The position numbers and the translations under genes were made by a program. The notes under the pieces are model-generated. The model did no database searches and was not told where the DNA came from. It worked only from the letters and a program-made list of their open reading frames with translations. Source: Pleomorphomonas sp. (GTDB taxonomy: Bacteria; Pseudomonadota; Alphaproteobacteria; Rhizobiales; Pleomorphomonadaceae). Taken from it: 38,056 bases of DNA. Within the stretch, counting starts at the first letter, position 1; each line of letters begins with the position of its first letter. The stretch is taken from NCBI GenBank assembly GCA_029976075.1, contig JARKNW010000099.1:1-38056 (forward strand), in the 5' to 3' direction. Positions 33,934-38,056 of this stretch are shown here, in pieces.

Positions 33934-34662
33934 TTAGCGACCAGCCGCCGCCGCCACACGCGCCGCGCCGGAACGAATGGTTTCCACGATCGAGTCAGCG
34001 GCTGCTTCGCTGTCGCCGACCGCAATGGCCATCACCACACGGCGATGGGCCGCGCAGGACGCCGCTTTTGCCACGGGATTGTTGACAGGCGTCGTGATCG
34101 CGAACGTGGCTGCCAGCGCGACCTCGATGAGTGCCGAGGCCGTGCGAAAGAAAGGATTGCCACTGAGCCGAGCGATGGCGAGGTGAAAGTCGAGGTCTGC
34201 AGCGGCGAATATTTCCGGCGATGCATCAAGGGCTTCCATCCGGTCAACGATGTCATGAAGCAACACTATGTCAGCTTCGCTGCGGCGCTGGGCAGCGAGC
34301 GAGGCAGCCGCTGGCTCAAAGGCCAAGCGAACGTCGGAGAGGTGGGAAAGCAAATCCAGACCTATCCCGCAGTCGAGATGCCAGCGCAGCATATCCGGGT
34401 CGAGCAGGTTCCAACTTGCCCGTTCGACGACGCGAGTACCCACGCGCGTCTTCGGTTGGATGAGCCCCTTGGCAGCCAGTGTCTTCAGCGTTTCCCGAAG
34501 GACTGTGCGCGACACGCCGAAGCGTGCCATCAGTTCGGCATCGGACGGGAGAAGACTTCCCTCAGGCCGACGACCGCTGACAATCTCATGGGCAAGTTCG
34601 CGTACGATCTCTTCTTGATGCGAACGCTTCAAAGCCGTCCGTCGTGTCATGAAACTCCCCAC
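33934..34662 (-). CDS. GntR family transcriptional regulator, FCD (FadR) type
   Basis: A 242-residue regulator. The N-terminal winged HTH (IVRELAHEIVSGRRPEGSLLPSDAELMARFGVSRTVLRETLKTLAAKGLIQ, about 19-69) is followed by PKTRVGTRVVERASWNLLDPDML. The C-terminal FCD helical ligand domain has its metal-site pattern (DLDFHLAIARLSGNPFF and AHRRVVMAI). Regulators of this subtype often control sugar-acid or galactonate pathways. It is convergent with the lactonase/dehydratase pair and divergent from galM, and probably controls both, with a sugar acid as effector. Met 34650 is an alternative start. The palindrome at 30998 is its best operator candidate. Confidence 0.93.
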   Translation of the reverse strand: MGSFMTRRTALKRSHQEEIVRELAHEIVSGRRPEGSLLPSDAELMARFGVSRTVLRETLKTLAAKGLIQPKTRVGTRVVERASWNLLDPDMLRWHLDCGIGLDLLSHLSDVRLAFEPAAASLAAQRRSEADIVLLHDIVDRMEALDASPEIFAAADLDFHLAIARLSGNPFFRTASALIEVALAATFAITTPVNNPVAKAASCAAHRRVVMAIAVGDSEAAADSIVETIRSGAARVAAAAGR

Positions 34663-34823
34663 ATAACCGCCGGCGCTCCCCGCGAATCACGCCATGGCGG
34701 CCGAATGCAAGGGCTGGTGCGACTATGCCACAACCTGTGGGTCTTGGAAGCCGGCCGAAAGGTCAAGAGACTAAAAAACCTTTTGTTTTCCGAGAACTTG
34801 AGCGAGATTAACCGGGAGTATTC

Positions 34824-34859
34824 ATGACAGCTCCAAGGGAGCATGGGAGAGAGGCATGA
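34824..34859 (+). CDS. Possible 11-codon leader ORF coupled to galM
   Basis: ATG 34824 is preceded by GGGAG at normal spacing and is followed by ten further codons (MTAPREHGREA). It ends at a TGA that overlaps the galM start by 4 bases (ATGA). The arrangement suggests translational coupling. No product evidence. Confidence 0.3.
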   Translation: MTAPREHGREA

Positions 34860-35818
34860 CACATCCGGTTGAAGACTACATCACGCTCGACGGCGGCAAC
34901 GGCCTAAAGGCCGTCTTCAGCCCGGCCGGCGCGCAACTGGTGGCACTTTACATTCCCACGAGCTCGGGCGGACCGGTGCAAACGGTGATCGGCTCACCCG
35001 GTCGGCTCAACGCTCCCGATGGTGACGGCTGGGCCGGTACGATCTGCGGACGCTTTGCCAACCGCATCGCCAAAGCCAGCTTCGCACTCGATGGGAAGAC
35101 TTATCAGCTGCCTGCCAATGAGGGTGCAAAACAGCTGCATGGCGGCACGAGTGGCTTCGGTCACCTGGTCTGGAAACAAGAAAAGACAGCCAAGCAGGTC
35201 GTCTTCCACCTCGACTCTCCCGATGGCGACATGGGTTACCCTGGCGCTCTCACGGTATCGGCCGCCTATGGATTTGAGGGCCATACCCTCTATCTCGACA
35301 TGACCGCCACCACGACCAAGCCGACGGTGATCAACCTCACGCATCACGTCTATTGGAATCTTCTCGGCAAGGGCGACATTCTCGGCCACGTCCTGCAAAT
35401 TCCTGCGAGCCGCTATACGCCGGTCGACGCTGATCTCATCCCGGTCGGTCCCTTGGCCGACGTGGTGGGCACACGCTTCGATTTCCGCGACAAGCGCCCG
35501 ATTGCCGGCTCATATGACAACAACTTTGTCCTCGACACCGGTCGTGGTGCATTGCATCTCGGTGCCCGCGCGGTCGAGCCGACCACCGGCCGTACGTTGG
35601 AGGTCTGGACCACCGAGCCGGCTATCCAGCTCTATACCGGCGATCATTTCACACCAGCGATCAAGGCGCCGTTCTCCGAACAGCTGAAGAATGCCGGCTT
35701 TGCGCTGGAGCCTCAGACCTTCCCCAATGCTCCCAACGAGCCGAGTTATCCGAGCTCGGTGCTGCGTCCGGGCGAGACCTATCATCATCGCATCGAGTGG
35801 CGCTTCTCGGGCTTCTGA
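34856..35818 (+). CDS. galM: Aldose 1-epimerase (galactose mutarotase)
   Basis: A 320-residue beta-sandwich enzyme that interconverts alpha and beta anomers of aldoses such as galactose, arabinose or xylose. Motifs seen are the N-terminal GGNGLKAVFSPAGAQLVALYIP, GTICGRFANRIAKASF, the substrate-binding His in GAKQLHGGTSGFG, and the catalytic His in VINLTHHVYWNLLG. IQLYTGDHF and FALEPQTFPNAPN are near the end, with the catalytic Glu in ALEPQ. It begins with good ribosome sequence (GGGAGAGAGG). It is divergent from the GntR gene. Its role here would be to supply the anomer used by a sugar dehydrogenase in front of the lactonase. Confidence 0.94.
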   Translation: MTHPVEDYITLDGGNGLKAVFSPAGAQLVALYIPTSSGGPVQTVIGSPGRLNAPDGDGWAGTICGRFANRIAKASFALDGKTYQLPANEGAKQLHGGTSGFGHLVWKQEKTAKQVVFHLDSPDGDMGYPGALTVSAAYGFEGHTLYLDMTATTTKPTVINLTHHVYWNLLGKGDILGHVLQIPASRYTPVDADLIPVGPLADVVGTRFDFRDKRPIAGSYDNNFVLDTGRGALHLGARAVEPTTGRTLEVWTTEPAIQLYTGDHFTPAIKAPFSEQLKNAGFALEPQTFPNAPNEPSYPSSVLRPGETYHHRIEWRFSGF

Positions 35819-35841
35819 GGCGCACCATCTGCCCTGCCAAG

Positions 35842-35872
35842 AAGGCCGCGTCCCGTGAGGGCGCGGCCTTTT
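35842..35872. terminator. Bidirectional terminator between galM and yceI-like genes
   Basis: AAGGCCGCG (35842-35850) and CGCGGCCTT (35862-35870), a 9-bp perfect stem with an 11-base loop, followed by TT. It lies between two convergent genes. Confidence 0.75.
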
Positions 35873-35904
35873 GCATGGAGGCGGTAGCCACGGAGTCCTT
35901 TCCG

Positions 35905-36525
35905 TCAGCCGGCGGCTCGCAGGCGGGTACCATCGACGGCGAGGTCGAAAACCACATCGTCAGAATAGAGCGGTCGGCCGATGTTCATCCCAAAGGCCGA
36001 GCGTGCCACGCGCCCAACGACGTGAAACTCCGGCCGGCCGTCGTCGTGGCCAGTCAGCGTGACGGTAAAATGCTCGGCCAGTGTCTGCCCTTTCAGCGTC
36101 AGGAGGCCGTCCATTTCAGCTGTGGTCTCCGATGTCCGTCGCACGGTCGTCGATTTGAAGCGGATGTCCGGATGATCCGTCGCATCGAACACCGCCGATG
36201 ATCGAAGCAAGCTGTCGAGCGGGGCGATACCGGTGGCGACCGAGCCCGAGGCAACCGAGAAGGTCACTGACGATCGCTCGGTATGCACGGGGTCGAGCTG
36301 GAAGGTTCCCGAGAAGCTGTGGAAGCTACCTTGCACGGTAGGAACAAGCGTGCCCGAGATCGAGAACGTGACGCTCGATCGGTCACCGACGGTGTAGCGG
36401 CCGGCGAGGTTGTCGAAACTGGCGGCTCCCGCTGGTACGGCGCCGAGCAGGAGTGGCAGCAGGGTGATGATAGTCAGGCGCTGGCGGAAATGATTTGGGG
36501 TGCGATGAGGCAGGGGCTGTCGCAT
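35905..36525 (-). CDS. YceI family periplasmic protein
   Basis: A 206-residue exported lipocalin-like protein that in relatives binds polyisoprenoid lipids. The signal peptide is at about residues 17-35 (LTIITLLPLLLGAVPAGA), cleaved before ASFDNLAG. The mature part shows the family pattern: YTVGDRSSVTFSISG, GSFHSFSGTFQLDP, LDSLLRSSAVFDATDHPDIRFKST, GLLTLKGQTLAEHFTVTLTG, and ARSAFGMNIGRPLYSDDVVFDLAVDG. No cytochrome b561 partner is adjacent. It lies between galM and the ABC permease but shows no sign of being part of sugar uptake. Confidence 0.92.
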   Translation of the reverse strand: MRQPLPHRTPNHFRQRLTIITLLPLLLGAVPAGAASFDNLAGRYTVGDRSSVTFSISGTLVPTVQGSFHSFSGTFQLDPVHTERSSVTFSVASGSVATGIAPLDSLLRSSAVFDATDHPDIRFKSTTVRRTSETTAEMDGLLTLKGQTLAEHFTVTLTGHDDGRPEFHVVGRVARSAFGMNIGRPLYSDDVVFDLAVDGTRLRAAG

Positions 36526-36652
36526 TGGCTTTGCTCCGGGGCGGCATGCCCCAAGCTCCTACAACACGTCGCCGCGGTGTTTATTCCCGACGCTTTGACA
36601 CTCCTTGGTAGATCGCCCAAGTCTGCACGGGCGGGTTCCTCGGCCGGCAACG

Positions 36653-36681
36653 AAAAAAGCCGGAGCCAAATGGCCCCGGCT
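36653..36681 (-). terminator. Rho-independent terminator of the ABC transporter unit
   Basis: Stem AGCCGG-a-GCC (36658-36667) pairs with GGC-c-CCGGCT (36672-36681), with a 4-base loop. On the minus strand a run of six T follows (36658-36653). It lies about 30 bp past the permease stop. Confidence 0.85.
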
Positions 36682-36707
36682 CGATCATGCGACAGAAGTG
36701 GGTGCGT

Positions 36708-37901
36708 TTAGCCCTTCTGCTTGTTGTAGAGGTCGAAGACGACAGCAGCGAGCAGAACGGCACCCTTGACCATCTGCTGGAAGTCGATGCCGAGGCCCAT
36801 GATCGACATGCCGTTGTTGAGCACGCCCATGATGAAGGCGCCGACCACCGCACCGGTGATCTTGCCAACGCCACCTGTCGTCGAGGCGCCGCCGATGAAG
36901 CAGGCGGCGATGACGTCGAGCTCGAAGCCGTTACCGGCCTTCGGTGTCGAGGAGTTGAGGCGGGCGGCGACGATCAGACCGGCGAAGCCAGCGAGGACGC
37001 CCATGTTGATGAAGGTATAGAAGCTCAGCCGGTCGGTGTTGATACCGGACAGGCGCGTCGCCTTCTCATTGCCGCCAAGAGCATAGATACGACGGCCGAT
37101 GGTCGTGCGGGTGGTCACGAAGGTGTAGATCGCGATCAACACGCCCATGATGACGAGAATGTTCGGGAAGCCCTTGTAGGTGCTGAGCTGATAGCCAAGG
37201 GCGAGCATCACGGCGACAAGAATGACGTTCTGGACGAGGAAGAAAGCGAAAGGCTCAACCTCAATGCCGTGGGACTCGTTGACCTTGCGGCCACGCCAGG
37301 ACAGGAAGACCAGAAGGGCCGGGATGATGATCGTCAGAATGATCGAGGTGGAGTGCAGCTCGCCCATGTCGAACAGGTCAGGCAGGAAGCCGGTGGAGAG
37401 CTTCTGGAACTCGGCCGGGAAGGGACCGATGTTCATGCCGCCCAGCAGCCAGAGGGTGAGGCCACGGAAGATCAACATGCCGGCGAGGGTAACGATGAAC
37501 GCCGGAATGTGATGATAGGCAACCCAGTAGCCCTGCGCCGCGCCGATGGCGCCGCCCAGGATCAGACAGACGAGCGATGTCGTCCAGGGATCGATCTTGT
37601 AGTTCACCATCATCACGGCCGCGACGGCGCCAATGATGGCGACGATCGAGCCAACGGACAGGTCGATATGGCCGGCCACGATGACCAGCAACATGCCGAG
37701 CGCCATGATGACGACGAAGGAGTTCTGCAGCACCAGGTTGGTCAGATTGACCGGGCGGAACAACACGCCGCCGGTGATGATCTGGAAGAATACCATGATC
37801 ACCACGAGAGCGATCAGGATGCCGTATTCGCGCATGTTCTGCCGGAGGAAGACGGCAAGCGACGGCGAGGCCGTCTGGGTGGCTTCGTTGGGCGTATTCA
37901 T
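36708..37901 (-). CDS. Sugar ABC transporter permease (GguB/XylH/MmsB type)
   Basis: A 397-residue inner-membrane permease of the ribose/xylose BPD_transp_2 family, with about ten or more hydrophobic helices. Seen are the N-terminal GILIALVVIMVFFQIITGG, the family-typical VAGHIDLSVGSIVAIIGAVAA, PAFIVTLAGMLIFRGLTLWLLGG, LGGNEKATRLSGINTD (the ATPase-contacting loop) and GGASTTGGVGKITGAVVGAFIMGVLNNGMSIMG. Length and sequence fit the long GguB/XylH group that pairs with a ChvE-like multi-sugar binding protein. Start ATG 37901 overlaps the ATPase gene stop by one base (TGATG); a TTG lies one codon upstream. It is the last gene of its operon. Confidence 0.95.
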   Translation of the reverse strand: MNTPNEATQTASPSLAVFLRQNMREYGILIALVVIMVFFQIITGGVLFRPVNLTNLVLQNSFVVIMALGMLLVIVAGHIDLSVGSIVAIIGAVAAVMMVNYKIDPWTTSLVCLILGGAIGAAQGYWVAYHHIPAFIVTLAGMLIFRGLTLWLLGGMNIGPFPAEFQKLSTGFLPDLFDMGELHSTSIILTIIIPALLVFLSWRGRKVNESHGIEVEPFAFFLVQNVILVAVMLALGYQLSTYKGFPNILVIMGVLIAIYTFVTTRTTIGRRIYALGGNEKATRLSGINTDRLSFYTFINMGVLAGFAGLIVAARLNSSTPKAGNGFELDVIAACFIGGASTTGGVGKITGAVVGAFIMGVLNNGMSIMGLGIDFQQMVKGAVLLAAVVFDLYNKQKG

Positions 37902-38056
37902 CAAACCTTCTCCCCCGAGCGCATGATGGCGCCCATGATGTTTTCCTGGCTTGCCTCGGCGACGGGCATTTCGGCGACGATCGCACCTTCGTTCATGACG
38001 TAGATGCGGTCGCAGGTTCCGAGCAGTTCCGGCATTTCCGAGGAGATGAAGATGAC
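37901..38056 (-). CDS. Sugar ABC transporter ATP-binding protein, C-terminal end (truncated by window)
   Basis: The last 51 residues of an ATPase of the GguA/XylG/MmsA type. The segment ISSEMPELLGTCDRIYVMNEG follows the signature region of the second nucleotide-binding domain, and MGAIMRSGEKV is a normal C-terminus. The rest lies beyond the window edge, and a periplasmic sugar-binding protein gene is expected further upstream on this strand. It is directly coupled to the permease gene. Possible substrates are arabinose, galactose, xylose or glucose, judging from the neighbouring aldose genes. Confidence 0.93.
   Translation of the reverse strand, partial: VIFISSEMPELLGTCDRIYVMNEGAIVAEMPVAEASQENIMGAIMRSGEKV

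Noticed and set aside
36687..38003. 438-codon frame antisense to the ABC permease, very rich in Asp, Glu, His and Gln
   Set aside because: The composition is what one gets from reading hydrophobic transmembrane codons backwards; the sense frame is an unmistakable permease.

Overview
The window is a chromosomal segment of a GC-rich alphaproteobacterium, most likely Hyphomicrobiales (Rhizobiales). The evidence is the gene order murA / DUF2948 / hisD / UPF0262 / low-molecular-weight phosphatase / infA / maf / yacG, a palindromic rhizobial-type intergenic repeat, an EcfG-like sigma factor with GGAAC-N16-NGTT promoters, and a GguAB-type sugar importer. A Pleomorphomonas-like genus is a guess. There is no prophage, plasmid or CRISPR signal.

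Layout. 1-5014: L-xylulose/L-ribulose 5-phosphate catabolism (a sugar kinase cut by the window edge, a UlaE-type 3-epimerase and an AraD/UlaF-type 4-epimerase). An IS701-like transposase that appears to have lost its catalytic residues follows, then a convergent DeoR-family regulator. 5195-7917: a PilZ protein, small membrane and secreted proteins, a VirK/YbjX (DUF535) protein and tRNA-Thr. 8146-12621: murA and hisD with DUF2948, plus a GNAT and an SRPBCC protein. 12625-16765: a minus-strand block (DUF2892, chemoreceptor, htpG) that separates hisD from the rest of its usual cluster. 16983-19374: UPF0262, phosphatase, infA, palindromic repeat, maf, yacG. 19562-20410: tRNA-Phe and an unknown gene. 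20597-22188: a divergent ridA/tetR pair with three operator-like repeats, and an iron-permease-like gene running into tetR from the opposite side.

22389-28248 is a general-stress cluster: an EcfG-like ECF sigma factor, a possible NepR-like small protein, two DUF892 (YciE/YciF) ferritin-like proteins, a BON-domain protein with a disordered Arg/Gly/Tyr-rich N-terminus, a YghA-type dehydrogenase, a YflT-like stress protein and a secreted Pro/Ala-rich protein. Four strong and two weak EcfG-type promoters lie directly in front of these genes, so this looks like a sigma factor beside its own regulon.

28552-38056: a GGDEF-EAL protein and a GST-like protein, then a second sugar region. It holds an SMP-30-type lactonase, an IlvD/Edd sugar-acid dehydratase, an FCD-type GntR regulator, galM, a YceI protein, and the permease and partial ATPase of a sugar ABC importer. 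This fits non-phosphorylative pentose or aldose oxidation.

The observations most worth checking are the apparently domesticated IS701-like protein in the pentose operon and the clustered EcfG regulon with its possible small anti-sigma factor. Family assignments and alignments come from memory; no database was searched.
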